Below, one piece after another: positions 8,007 through 15,959 of a DNA stretch of 64,000 nucleotides (position 1 is its first letter; the number at the start of each line of letters is the position of its first letter). The stretch lies in assembly GCF_038007965.1 (NCBI RefSeq), contig NZ_JBBOYD010000001.1:2396501-2460500 (forward strand), written 5' to 3'. The translations under genes were made by a program, and so were the position numbers. The DNA is from Niallia sp. FSL W8-0635. GTDB taxonomy: Bacteria > Bacillota > Bacilli > Bacillales > Cytobacillaceae. Below the pieces are notes generated by a model. That model searched no databases, had not been told where the DNA came from, and saw only the letters and a program-made list of their open reading frames with translations.

Positions 8007-8603
8007 AAAAGGTGGAGATATTGCTAATCTTAAAAGAGAAGAATGGTACAATGCAAATTAAAAGGAAATAGTGATCCATAAATCTTTCGAGTCTCTGATG
8101 TCATCAATTGAAAATATATACTTCATTAACAAAACATAAGGTTAATATTTCTATCATTGAAAAAGCAGTCTAGAAAACAAAAATTTATGCCAATTAATCA
8201 TTCGATATATTTTAATGATAAGCGTCTAAAACCTTGATATATAAAGGATTAGACGCTTTCTTTATTATAAGAAGGTTTATCGAATATTTTTTAAGTTAGA
8301 CTGGAATACGAAATTTTGACTGGATCAATTACTAGTGAATAACTTTCCAACAAAAGTGGGGCATTAACATAAACACTCGACCACGAATTGTAATCAGTGA
8401 TCAAATTGCATCAATCTCGACTTATATAAAAATAGATACAATATTCCTGTAAAAAGTGAAAGCTTCTATTGTGATAGAATACACTTAAACTATCGGAGAA
8501 CATCTTTTGCATTTTATTAAGTTAAATAGGATCCATTTTGCACAGGCTATTCACTTAAATCAACCAAACTATAAAAAACTAAGGATGAAAATTTCAAAAC
8601 AAG
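8007..8603. other. Intergenic region of about 600 bases
   Basis: No convincing gene is seen on either strand. The stretch contains the terminator at 8219-8265 and then AT-rich sequence leading to the cwlJ promoter. An in-frame ATG upstream of cwlJ (8507) would add a long, poorly conserved extension without an RBS and was rejected. Confidence 0.5.
8219..8265 (+). terminator. Intrinsic terminator
   Basis: An AAGCGTCTAA...TTAGACGCTT stem with an inner CCTT/AAGG pairing is followed by TCTTTATT. It lies about 210 bases beyond the MBL hydrolase. Confidence 0.7.
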
Positions 8604-8634
8604 GTCATATAGGATGTTTTTTTTTCGTACAATA
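8604..8634 (+). promoter_or_regulatory. Putative sigma-E promoter of cwlJ
   Basis: GTCATATAG and CGTACAATA are separated by 13 bases. They match the mother-cell sigma-E consensus (GTCATATTT, CATACAATA) closely. The predicted start lies just before the GGAGGTGG ribosome site. Established knowledge is that cwlJ in B. subtilis is sigma-E dependent, which supports the call. Confidence 0.65.
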
Positions 8635-8650
8635 TTTTGGAGGTGGAAAA

Positions 8651-9091
8651 ATGGCAAGAATAGCTTACAGAGATTCAGATATTGATTTAATGGCCAGAAT
8701 GATGAGAGCTGAAGCTGAAGGTGAAGGAAACCAAGGAATGCTATATGTCGGAAATGTAATCGTAAACCGTGTTATAGGAAATTGTTTAGACTTTAAAGAT
8801 GTAAGAACCGTTAAACAAGTAATTTTCCAAGTGCAAGGGGGAAATTATTCTTTTGAAGCTGTTCAAAAAGGCAATGTCTTTTACCAAAGAGCAAGAGAGT
8901 CGGAAAGAAGATTAGCACTTCAGAATGTGAAATACTGGAGAGATCACCCAGCAAGATTTGCTTTATGGTACTTTAATCCAAGTGGAGCGTGTCCTCCAAC
9001 TTGGTATGACCAACCTTTTACTGGTCAATTTAAACAACATTGTTTTTATGAACCAAAGGCTGGTACATGTGATAGTGTTTATAAAGGATGA
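8651..9091 (+). CDS. cwlJ: Cell wall hydrolase CwlJ (spore germination cortex-lytic enzyme)
   Basis: A 146-residue Hydrolase_2 family enzyme needed for degradation of spore cortex peptidoglycan during germination, notably germination triggered by calcium dipicolinate. The DLMARMMRAEAEGEGNQGMLYVGNVIVNR segment carries the catalytic glutamate, and the C-terminal FALWYFNPSGACPPTWY and GQFKQHCFYEP motifs are typical. The length fits B. subtilis CwlJ (142). It has no signal peptide, as expected for a mother-cell protein placed in the coat. The start at 8651 has GGAGGTGG 5 bases upstream. Downstream come a Pro-rich protein and transglutaminase, forming a likely spore cluster. Confidence 0.9.
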   Translation: MARIAYRDSDIDLMARMMRAEAEGEGNQGMLYVGNVIVNRVIGNCLDFKDVRTVKQVIFQVQGGNYSFEAVQKGNVFYQRARESERRLALQNVKYWRDHPARFALWYFNPSGACPPTWYDQPFTGQFKQHCFYEPKAGTCDSVYKG

Positions 9092-9254
9092 GAATTATGA
9101 ATAGGCTGAAAACATGCATGGATTAATTTTGCATCTTTTTGGCTTTTTTGAATTTTAATATATTACCAAACACATATTTGTAGTTGCAAAATATTTTCTG
9201 TAGAAATTGGGCGGTCCTTAATACAGCGAATAAGCTTCACAAAATACAGGAAAA

Positions 9255-9263
9255 CATACAATA
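9255..9263 (+). promoter_or_regulatory. Sporulation-type -10 element before the Pro-rich gene
   Basis: CATACAATA fits the -10 consensus of both mother-cell sigma factors: sigma-E (CATACAAT) and sigma-K (CATAnnnTA). The expected -35 regions are weak. The element lies 38 bases upstream of the start at 9302. Confidence 0.4.
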
Positions 9264-9301
9264 CTTTAGAGATTTATTAAATATAAGGTGGTTATGTTTG
9301 A

Positions 9302-9703
9302 ATGTCTAATCAAGAAGTCTATCCCGCTGCAAATGTTAATCAACAATCAGAGAGACAATTTCTGAATTTTCTACTCCCACCTCCTCCAGCACCTGGATTT
9401 GGAGGACCGCCAGCTATTCCTGGTTTCTCAGGACCTGGATTACAGCCTTCACAAGCTCCAACGGCTCCTCCTCCACCATTTATTCCTCAACAAGCCGTTG
9501 CATCGCCATTTGCTATAGATCCAGGAGCAATTAGCTTATGCATGTTTCGTAATACCTTTATATGGCTAAGTAATGGTCAGGGATTTTGGTTTTATCCTAT
9601 TATCATAGGTCCAAGATCTGTCGCCGGTTTCAGATGGAACGGAAGATTTTGGATGATTTTTGGTATTGATACAAGAAGAATTGTTTCGTTTACATGTTTC
9701 TAA
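9302..9703 (+). CDS. Pro-rich, lysine-free putative spore-coat protein
   Basis: A 133-residue protein I cannot name with confidence. Residues 1-75 are low complexity and rich in Pro, Gly, Ala and Gln, with runs such as PPPPAPGFGGPP. Residues 78-133 form a compact aromatic and Arg-rich module (FRNTFIWLSNGQGFWFYPII, AGFRWNGRFWMIFGIDTRR) flanked by one Cys near each end. The protein has nine Gln and no Lys. It lacks the GerQ core. It sits between cwlJ and tgl, the position where a Tgl or CwlJ partner would be expected. A mother-cell -10 element lies upstream and a strong terminator follows. A structural coat role is inferred only from context and composition. Confidence 0.7.
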   Translation: MSNQEVYPAANVNQQSERQFLNFLLPPPPAPGFGGPPAIPGFSGPGLQPSQAPTAPPPPFIPQQAVASPFAIDPGAISLCMFRNTFIWLSNGQGFWFYPIIIGPRSVAGFRWNGRFWMIFGIDTRRIVSFTCF

Positions 9704-9756
9704 ATAACATATTTGAGGTGATGCTTGATAGAAGTATCACCTCAAATATGTTATTT
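9702..9756 (+). terminator. Strong intrinsic terminator
   Basis: Two 21-bp arms with perfect pairing (beginning AAATAACATATTTGAGG) enclose a 13-base loop. The stem starts at the stop codon of the Pro-rich gene. Confidence 0.8.
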
Positions 9757-9941
9757 GCGATTTAGTTTTCATTAAATTAAATAGGATTGAAATTGCAATA
9801 ATTAATGGAAGAACTAACTCCAATTAATATAAAACACAGAAATTTGCACTCAATATGCAAATACCATTACATTTTTAAAAGGTGAGGGGAATATCTTAGA
9901 TTATACCCCCTAGAAGAAAACAGTGGTGAATGGAGGAACAA

Positions 9942-10796
9942 ATGATACAAATATCAGGAACAACCTTTCAACCTCAAGATAATTGGCCATTGGAGCAGAC
10001 GGAAAAAGATATTTTGCAGTATATGCATGATGATCATATCATCTATCCTTATCCTTCTTTAGAGGAATTGCAGTTCGAAATTAAAATGCGCAAGAATATC
10101 ATTAATAGTGCAAAAGAAATGAATGAAACAGAGGCTCAGTTTACGATTTTCGAGCAAGCACGGTGCAACCCTGATTACTGGCAATTAACGATGGCTGGTG
10201 GTTTTTTAATGAGAAGAGATGTGCAACCATCTGATGCCATTATGGATATTTATAAGAACAGTTCGCAGTATGCGTTTGAATGCGCAACTGCTTCTGTCAT
10301 TATCTATTACTATGCTACATTACAGACTATAGGAAAACATCTATTCAATGCTTATTTTCAAAATCTATATCTTTACAGTTGGCATGCAGATACTGACCTC
10401 GGTCTAGTAACCTTTCATTCAAGTAGTTTTTTACCTGGTGACATTGTTTACTTTGAAAATCCAGACTTTGATTTAAAAACACCTTGGTTTAGAGGATTAA
10501 ATGCTATTATTCTTGAAGATGGAAGATTTTTCGGACATGGGTTTTCCATAAAGACGAATAATGAAATCATTCAGGTACTTAATGAAAGGAGAATAACAGG
10601 AAGTAATCGTTCTGCTGTCCTGACAAGTTTGGTGACAAGGCCATCATTTACCCAATTATCAAGATTAGCAAAAGGGCAAACGAGAAGTATTGCATTCAAA
10701 CCCCAATTACCTGTTGTGCATCATAATTACAGTTCCATATCCACACTAAGATATCAGAATTATCTAACACAGTTGGGATATCTGTTCAAAGGCTGA
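9942..10796 (+). CDS. tgl: Protein-glutamine gamma-glutamyltransferase (spore coat transglutaminase Tgl)
   Basis: A 284-residue enzyme forming Gln-Lys isopeptide cross-links between spore coat proteins. The opening MIQISG and the AKEMNETEAQFTIFEQ region align with B. subtilis Tgl. The nucleophile is Cys114 in AFECATASVIIYYYA, with the conserved Glu just before it, and the histidine lies in FFGHGFSI. ATG 9942 has GGAGG 5 bases upstream; ATG 9930 overlaps that RBS. The protein is about 40 residues longer than the 245-residue B. subtilis enzyme, all at the C-terminus, where the tail is Gln- and Tyr-rich. In B. subtilis Tgl cross-links GerQ, the partner of CwlJ; here cwlJ is two genes upstream. 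Confidence 0.92.
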   Translation: MIQISGTTFQPQDNWPLEQTEKDILQYMHDDHIIYPYPSLEELQFEIKMRKNIINSAKEMNETEAQFTIFEQARCNPDYWQLTMAGGFLMRRDVQPSDAIMDIYKNSSQYAFECATASVIIYYYATLQTIGKHLFNAYFQNLYLYSWHADTDLGLVTFHSSSFLPGDIVYFENPDFDLKTPWFRGLNAIILEDGRFFGHGFSIKTNNEIIQVLNERRITGSNRSAVLTSLVTRPSFTQLSRLAKGQTRSIAFKPQLPVVHHNYSSISTLRYQNYLTQLGYLFKG

Positions 10797-10831
10797 TTCT
10801 GTTTATTGATTTGTAAATATCGTTTCGAATT

Positions 10832-10852
10832 AATGGGTACATACCCATTTTT
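10832..10852 (+). terminator. Short intrinsic terminator after tgl
   Basis: AATGGGTA and TACCCATT pair over a 2-base core and are followed by TTT. It is short but well placed 35 bases after the tgl stop. Confidence 0.5.
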
Positions 10853-10927
10853 CAGTAGACGGGCTCCATTTTCACTTTTGAGAGTATCATGTAGTGATAA
10901 CCTTACTATAAGAAAGGATGTATGATA

Positions 10928-11140
10928 ATGTACGCTAACGTAAATGCACCTCCAACTCAAGGTGCGAATGTTCCTCCACAGCCGAACACGTCGCCTGCTT
11001 TTTTTATGAATGCTCCATCTTTCCCTACCTACACAGCACCAGCTTACAGTTATTGCGGCCCAACCTATCAAAAGAATGACTTTGTCTTAGTTGTCGTGTT
11101 GTTTATTTTATTAATCATTGTGGGAGCTTTTATTTGTTAA
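10928..11140 (+). CDS. YjcZ-like sporulation membrane protein with Pro/Asn-rich head
   Basis: A 70-residue protein. The C-terminal FVLVVVLFILLIIVGAF hydrophobic segment is the hallmark of the YjcZ family of tiny sporulation-linked membrane proteins. Typical members are 25-50 residues with Gly/Tyr-rich heads. Here the head is about 50 residues rich in Pro, Asn, Ala and Tyr, and it shares the ANVN word with the lysine-free protein at 9302. ATG 10928 lies 9 bases after AAAGGA; the ATG at 10922 is too close. It closes the cwlJ-tgl cluster and has its own terminator. Confidence 0.7.
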   Translation: MYANVNAPPTQGANVPPQPNTSPAFFMNAPSFPTYTAPAYSYCGPTYQKNDFVLVVVLFILLIIVGAFIC

Positions 11141-11229
11141 TAATGTCTACGTCTTATATTCACAAATTAAACAGTTACATCCCTAATAAATTTAAATAAA
11201 AAATATTAAGTTTTATTGGAACTTACTAG

Positions 11230-11266
11230 AAAGACGATGCTAACAATTGCTAACATCGTCTTTATT
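11230..11266 (+). terminator. Intrinsic terminator
   Basis: AAAGACGATG pairs with CATCGTCTTT, with an inner TAGCAATTG-type pairing, followed by a T-rich run. It ends the YjcZ-like gene. Confidence 0.8.
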
Positions 11267-11600
11267 TATATATAAAATAGGAGATCGTCTGCTAAATTGT
11301 TATAGACTAAAGAATGAACAAATATAATTTAAACAATTATACGTTTGGATACATACGAGTGTACTGACTTCTCTTGTGATGAAATATGAATAGCTACGAA
11401 AAGGGTTATTGTCAGCAAAAAATTAATAGGACATTTACGCATATTTTAAAATAGACATAGAGCGCATTTTTTATATTGGTATATTTAGAGTTGCGCTAGT
11501 ATATAAATAGCCTTTTCTTCCAAGATATAATCCTTTAACGAATCCTTATTTCATGATACTCTTATTAATTAGAAGATTGATATAGTTAGGAGTATTTTTT
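11267..11600. other. Intergenic region with no gene seen
   Basis: AT-rich spacer between the spore cluster and exoA. I see no open frame with an RBS and no clear structured RNA; the exoA promoter presumably lies in the last 100 bases. Confidence 0.4.
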
Positions 11601-12356
11601 ATGAAATTAGTAACTTGGAATGTTAATGGAATTAGAGCCTGTGTGAAAAAAGGCTTTTTGGATTTTTTCCAGCAAATAGATGCAGATATCTTTTGTCTTC
11701 AAGAGACAAAGCTGCAAGAAGGACAAATTAAACTAGAATTAGAAGGCTACCACCAGTTTTGGAATTATGCAGAAAGAAAGGGCTATTCAGGAACAGCTGT
11801 TTTTACAAAGGAAAAACCCCTTTCTGTTCAGTATGGCATCGGAGAAGACTTTGAAGAATTAGAAGGAAGAACCATTACGTTAGAGTTTGAAAACTTCTTT
11901 CTACTAAATGTATATACACCAAATTCAAAGCGAGATTTAAGCAGATTGTCCTATCGAGTAGAATGGGAAAAACAACTAAAGCAATATATTTTATCACTAG
12001 AAGCAGTGAAGCCGGTAATTTATTGTGGCGATTTAAATGTAGCCCATCAAGAAATCGACTTAAAAAATCCGAAGCCGAATATTGGTAATTCAGGCTTTAC
12101 TACAGAGGAAAGAGGGGAAATGACTAGCTTATTACAATTAGGATTTGTAGATAGCTTTAGATATTTATACCCAGAACGATCTGATGTGTACACATGGTGG
12201 AGCTATATGGCAAAGGTTAGAGAAAGAAATATTGGGTGGAGAATTGACTATTTTATCGTCTCTAATCAATTAAAAGACAATATTTCTGATGTAAATATCC
12301 ATTGTGATGTAATGGGAAGCGACCATTGCCCTGTGCAACTTGAAATCCAAATATAA
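11601..12356 (+). CDS. exoA: Exodeoxyribonuclease III (AP endonuclease ExoA)
   Basis: A 251-residue cytoplasmic base-excision repair enzyme that nicks DNA at abasic sites and trims 3' blocked ends. All family motifs are visible: TWNVNGIRAC at the N-terminus, CLQETKL with the metal-binding Glu, the YCGDLNVAH Asp-Asn pair, TWWSYMAKVRERNIGWRIDYF and the terminal catalytic SDHCPV. The length matches B. subtilis ExoA (252). It is a single-gene unit with a terminator directly after it. Confidence 0.95.
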   Translation: MKLVTWNVNGIRACVKKGFLDFFQQIDADIFCLQETKLQEGQIKLELEGYHQFWNYAERKGYSGTAVFTKEKPLSVQYGIGEDFEELEGRTITLEFENFFLLNVYTPNSKRDLSRLSYRVEWEKQLKQYILSLEAVKPVIYCGDLNVAHQEIDLKNPKPNIGNSGFTTEERGEMTSLLQLGFVDSFRYLYPERSDVYTWWSYMAKVRERNIGWRIDYFIVSNQLKDNISDVNIHCDVMGSDHCPVQLEIQI

Positions 12357-12363
12357 TATAATT

Positions 12364-12436
12364 AAAGGGCATCATTTTAGCTAACATTCTAAAGAGATAA
12401 TTATATCCTTAGAATGAAAGGCAAATGCCCTTTTTC
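12364..12436 (+). terminator. Long intrinsic terminator after exoA
   Basis: AAAGGGCAT pairs with ATGCCCTTT and is followed by TT. Within the loop a second stem, CATTCTAA/TTAGAATG, extends the structure. Confidence 0.75.
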
Positions 12437-12527
12437 CACTTTGTCTAAATTACCTATAACTATTTAGTGGTTAGTAAAGCTTAACAATGGAACAATATAT
12501 ATTATCATAGATTCATCCATACATATT

Positions 12528-12778
12528 GGGGGGCACTGAAAAACTGCAATATAATCATTATTGTTGGTGACCGACTTTTAATTTCGGGTATTTCATTTGT
12601 TTTCCGAGGCGACACCTCGCTTTCCATGGTGCGAGCGCCGATCCTCCTGCTAGGTCTCGGACTTACTTGCAGCTCCTATAGGAGTCGAGCTATCACCTCT
12701 ACAAACCAACTAGTATTCGCTTTCAAATAAATAAATCCTTATTTAATTTGGAAAAAATATACTTTTTTCAGAGCCCTC
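12528..12778. mobile_element. MITE-like element with terminal inverted repeats
   Basis: About 250 bases bounded by imperfect inverted ends: GGGGGCACTGAAAAA on the left and, read inward on the other strand, GAGGGCTCTGAAAAA on the right. There is no coding capacity. The core is far richer in G+C than its surroundings (53 of 90 bases in 12601-12690). It contains self-complementary blocks such as CGAGG/CCTCG and the palindrome CTCCTATAGGAG. Similar GC-rich repeats with AGGAGTCGAGC occur widely in Bacillaceae. No clean target duplication is obvious. IS family origin is unknown, and a transposase-less IS1182-like derivative is a guess. Confidence 0.55.
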
Positions 12779-12805
12779 ACATAATGAGAAGGAGGAACTT
12801 TTTAT

Positions 12806-13780
12806 ATGAACTTAAAAGGAATTCATCATGTTTCTGCCATGACAGCGAAAGCAAAAGATAATTATGCCTTTTACACAAATGTACTAGGACTCCGATTAAT
12901 AAAGAAAACGGTTAATCAAGATAATCCTTCTGTCTACCATCTATTTTATGGAGATGAACAAGGAAATCCTGGGACAGAGCTCACGTTTTTTGAAATACCC
13001 CATATGGCACCTAACAGAGAAGGAGTAAGCAGTATTTCAGCAACCTCGCTTCGAGTGCCAAGTGATAAAGCATTAGATTACTGGGTAAAACGTTTGGATG
13101 AGTTTGGTGTTACGCATGGGGAAATCACAGAAAGAGCTGGACGATTGACATTGGAATTTAGAGACTTTGAGACACAGCGATTTTTCTTCGTTTCAGATGA
13201 GCATGATACCGGGGTAAAAGCAGGCATTCCATGGGATAAAAGCCCGGTTCCAACTGAATTTGCAATCACAGGTCTTGGTCCTGTGCAATTAACGGTACGT
13301 CGTTCAGCGTCTACTATTAGCGTGTTAACTGATTTACTTGGCTTTCGCTTAAAGGATACCTATCCATCCACTTTCGAAAATCAGCCTCCTATACAAGTAT
13401 TTGAGACAGGCGAGGGAGGTTCTGGCACAGAAATCCATCTAGAGGAACGCACAGATTTAAAGGTACAGCGGCTTGGAAGAGGTGGCGTACACCATGTAGC
13501 CTTTCGTGCTGATAATGAGGAAGAATTACACACTTGGATAGAAAAAATTAATGATTCACGCTTCCAAAATTCAGGCTTCGTTGATCGATATTATTTTAAG
13601 TCCCTCTATTTTAGAGAACCGAACGGAATCTTATTTGAAATTGCAACAGATGGACCTGGATTTGCTACAGATGAAGCAGTTGAACATTTGGGAGAATCAC
13701 TTGCACTTCCACCATTTTTAGAGCCAAAACGAGCAGATATAGAAGCCATATTAGAACCACTAGATACGAGCAGTAAATAA
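12806..13780 (+). CDS. Ring-cleaving dioxygenase of the VOC family (MhqO/MhqA-like)
   Basis: A 324-residue vicinal-oxygen-chelate protein with two glyoxalase-like halves. The first begins GIHHVSAMTAKAKDNYAFYTNVLGLRLIKKTVN, and the second begins near residue 155 with GPVQLTVR and contains GRGGVHHVAFRAD. Metal ligands are expected at the histidines of HHV in each half and the glutamate of GILFEIATDGPGF. In B. subtilis, MhqO, MhqA and MhqE are induced by quinones and catechols through MhqR; no mhqR is adjacent here. GAAGGAGGA precedes the start, only about ten bases after the MITE-like element, so the normal promoter may be displaced. Confidence 0.85.
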   Translation: MNLKGIHHVSAMTAKAKDNYAFYTNVLGLRLIKKTVNQDNPSVYHLFYGDEQGNPGTELTFFEIPHMAPNREGVSSISATSLRVPSDKALDYWVKRLDEFGVTHGEITERAGRLTLEFRDFETQRFFFVSDEHDTGVKAGIPWDKSPVPTEFAITGLGPVQLTVRRSASTISVLTDLLGFRLKDTYPSTFENQPPIQVFETGEGGSGTEIHLEERTDLKVQRLGRGGVHHVAFRADNEEELHTWIEKINDSRFQNSGFVDRYYFKSLYFREPNGILFEIATDGPGFATDEAVEHLGESLALPPFLEPKRADIEAILEPLDTSSK

Positions 13781-13853
13781 TCACAAAGAAAGCAATAATA
13801 TATGCTAAAATAGAGAAAGTATCATTGTTGGAATTGCTAGGGGGAAAAAGAAA

Positions 13854-14654
13854 ATGAAATGTGTATCCATTGATTTAGATGGTACTTTACTAGATGACCA
13901 TCATCAAATATCAGAAGCAAATCGAAATGTTATTCAAAAATTAAAGGATCGTCATATTGATGTAATTTTAAATACAGGACGCCAATACGCAGATGTAATC
14001 AAAGTAGATGGTGTGAAAGAATTAGAGCTTCCGATTTTTTGCTTAAATGGCAGCATGATGTATGATGAAACAGGAAACCTGCTATATGAAACACAAATTT
14101 CGATTGACTTATATCAAACCTTGCTAAAAGCATTGCAAAAGCTTGAGGTAGGGATTCTCGTTTATACAAATCAAGGCGGATTTCCAGGAACATTGCCAAT
14201 GCTTCGTGGGAAATCTTGGGATGAGATTCAAGCACTTTTCGATCAACAAGATTATGAGTCAATCCTTCATTTAAAAGATCTTAAAATCTACAAATTAATC
14301 GCTGTTGTCGATGAAACGCAATTGGAGAAAATTGATAAAGTGAAAGAAGCTTTAAAAAAGCATGATACAATTTCTTACTCTTCATCTTTTCCAAATAATT
14401 GTGAAATCACTTCAAGTGAAGCGCAAAAAGGAAAAGCAATTAGACGTTATGAAAATCTGCGAAACCTTTCCTTTGATGAGGTATATTCTTTTGGGGATGG
14501 CGGTAATGACCTAACCCAATTTGAAGTATCAACAAGATCCTTTGCGATGGAAAATGCACCAGAAGAAATAAAAAAAAGAGCAAGTGATATTACGAAGAGT
14601 AACAACGAAGATGGCGTAGCATATGCGATTGAAGAGATTCTGAAATTAGTGTAA
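13854..14654 (+). CDS. HAD-superfamily (Cof-type) phosphatase
   Basis: A 266-residue cytoplasmic phosphatase of the Cof/type IIB HAD group. The nucleophile motif SIDLDGTLLDD is at residues 5-15, motif II is in NTGR, the conserved Lys is at EAQKGKAI and motif IV is the acidic SFGDGGNDLTQFE. The cap domain lies between about residues 85 and 185. These enzymes act on sugar phosphates, FMN or PLP, and the substrate cannot be predicted. The RBS is AGGGGG. It is monocistronic with a terminator. Confidence 0.88.
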   Translation: MKCVSIDLDGTLLDDHHQISEANRNVIQKLKDRHIDVILNTGRQYADVIKVDGVKELELPIFCLNGSMMYDETGNLLYETQISIDLYQTLLKALQKLEVGILVYTNQGGFPGTLPMLRGKSWDEIQALFDQQDYESILHLKDLKIYKLIAVVDETQLEKIDKVKEALKKHDTISYSSSFPNNCEITSSEAQKGKAIRRYENLRNLSFDEVYSFGDGGNDLTQFEVSTRSFAMENAPEEIKKRASDITKSNNEDGVAYAIEEILKLV

Positions 14655-14676
14655 TCATCATATACTATGACTATTT

Positions 14677-14712
14677 AAAGCCAGATTCCTTATGATAACA
14701 TCTGGCTTTTTC
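14677..14712 (+). terminator. Intrinsic terminator
   Basis: AAAGCCAGAT pairs with ATCTGGCTTT, followed by TT. It ends the HAD phosphatase gene. Confidence 0.8.
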
Positions 14713-14751
14713 GCTGCGAAAATGGAAAAAAGAATAGGAGTCTGATACATT

Positions 14752-15810
14752 TTGAAAAAAATCGTGTTTACTGGTGGGGGTTCAGCTGGGCATGTTACCC
14801 CGAATATTGCCATCATTAATGAGTTAAATAAACAAGACTGGGATATTTCCTATATCGGCAGCAAAGCAGGAATCGAAAAGGATTTAATTGAGAAAATCGA
14901 TATTCCTTATCACTCGATTTCAAGTGGGAAGTTAAGAAGATATCTATCAAAAGAAAATATCAAGGACATTTTCAAAGTAATAAAAGGCTGTTATGATGCA
15001 AGAAAAGTACTGAAAAAAAGTAAACCAAATGTCGTTTTTTCAAAGGGTGGATTTGTTTCCGTACCTGTTGTCATTGCAGCCCGTCAATTAAAGATACCTG
15101 TCATTCTTCATGAGAGTGATTTAACACCTGGATTAGCTAATAAATTATCTGTGCGATTTGCATCGAAAATCTTCACATCTTTTGAAGAAACATTGCAATA
15201 TCTTCCTACAGAAAAAAGTAAAGCAATAGGATCTCCGATTCGAAAAGAAATACTCTCCGGTTCGGCGGCTAAAGGGAAGCTTTTTCTAGGATTTACTAGT
15301 CAAAAGCCGATTCTTACAGTTATGGGCGGCAGCCTAGGGGCAAAAAAAATAAATGAAGTTGTTCGTGATAATTTAGATACACTATTACAAACCTATCAAA
15401 TCGTCCATCTATGTGGCAAAGGCAATCTTTCAGAAGAGCATTCAGAGATAAAAGGCTATAAGCAATTTGAGTATGTGTATGAGGAGTTAGCCGATATTTT
15501 AGCAGCGACGGAAGTAGTCGTTACAAGAGGCGGATCGAATTCTATCTTTGAATTTCTAGCATTACGCATACCAATGGTGATTATTCCGTTAACGAAGCAG
15601 CAAAGCAGAGGCGATCAAATATTAAATGGGAAAGTCTTTACGGAAAATGGTTACTCCTATATGATAGAAGAAGAATCGTTAACTAAAGACCATTTCCTTC
15701 ACACACTCAAAGAAATTCAAGGAAACAGGGCTTTAATGATTGAAAAAATGCAACAGAACAAAAGCAAAAATGCATTAGAGGAAATTATAAAAGAATTAAA
15801 TCGTTATTAA
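14752..15810 (+). CDS. murG: MurG-type UDP-GlcNAc transferase (second-copy MurG)
   Basis: A 352-residue GT28 glycosyltransferase that adds GlcNAc to lipid I to make lipid II at the inner membrane face. The glycine-rich N-terminal loop GGGSAGHVTPN, SKGGFVSVPVV, HESDLTPGLAN and the GGSLGAKKIN loop of the C-terminal domain are clear, as is the donor-binding TRGGSNSIFEF. The start is TTG 14752 with GGAG 11 bases upstream. The gene is alone, outside any cell-division (dcw) cluster, so it is probably a paralogue of the essential MurG, as in several Bacillus species. It could also glycosylate another lipid carrier. Confidence 0.83.
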   Translation: MKKIVFTGGGSAGHVTPNIAIINELNKQDWDISYIGSKAGIEKDLIEKIDIPYHSISSGKLRRYLSKENIKDIFKVIKGCYDARKVLKKSKPNVVFSKGGFVSVPVVIAARQLKIPVILHESDLTPGLANKLSVRFASKIFTSFEETLQYLPTEKSKAIGSPIRKEILSGSAAKGKLFLGFTSQKPILTVMGGSLGAKKINEVVRDNLDTLLQTYQIVHLCGKGNLSEEHSEIKGYKQFEYVYEELADILAATEVVVTRGGSNSIFEFLALRIPMVIIPLTKQQSRGDQILNGKVFTENGYSYMIEEESLTKDHFLHTLKEIQGNRALMIEKMQQNKSKNALEEIIKELNRY

Positions 15811-15825
15811 TATAAGCATATGTCA

Positions 15826-15872
15826 GGCTACAAGTAGAGTTTGCATGTTCAAATCTACCTGTAGTCTTTTAT
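15826..15872 (+). terminator. Intrinsic terminator
   Basis: A 13-bp arm GGCTACAAGTAGA pairs with TCTACCTGTAGTC (one mismatch, one wobble) and is followed by TTTT. Confidence 0.7.
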
Positions 15873-15959
15873 TTATGGTCACTTGATTATTTCTTCAGAA
15901 AAAGCCAAAATATATAAATGGTAATTGCTATATTAGCGCAAAGAAAGTAGGTAGGAACA

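Noticed and set aside
8507..8650. N-terminal extension of cwlJ from ATG 8507
   Set aside because: It has no RBS, no similarity to CwlJ proteins, and would include the sigma-E promoter region. ATG 8651 with GGAGGTGG fits the family length.
9302..9703. Identification as GerQ
   Set aside because: Position and context suggest it, but the GerQ core is missing and the aromatic Arg-rich module is different. I kept it as an unnamed candidate.
13078..13269. Minus-strand frame within the dioxygenase
   Set aside because: Fully inside the dioxygenase gene, without RBS or recognisable domain.
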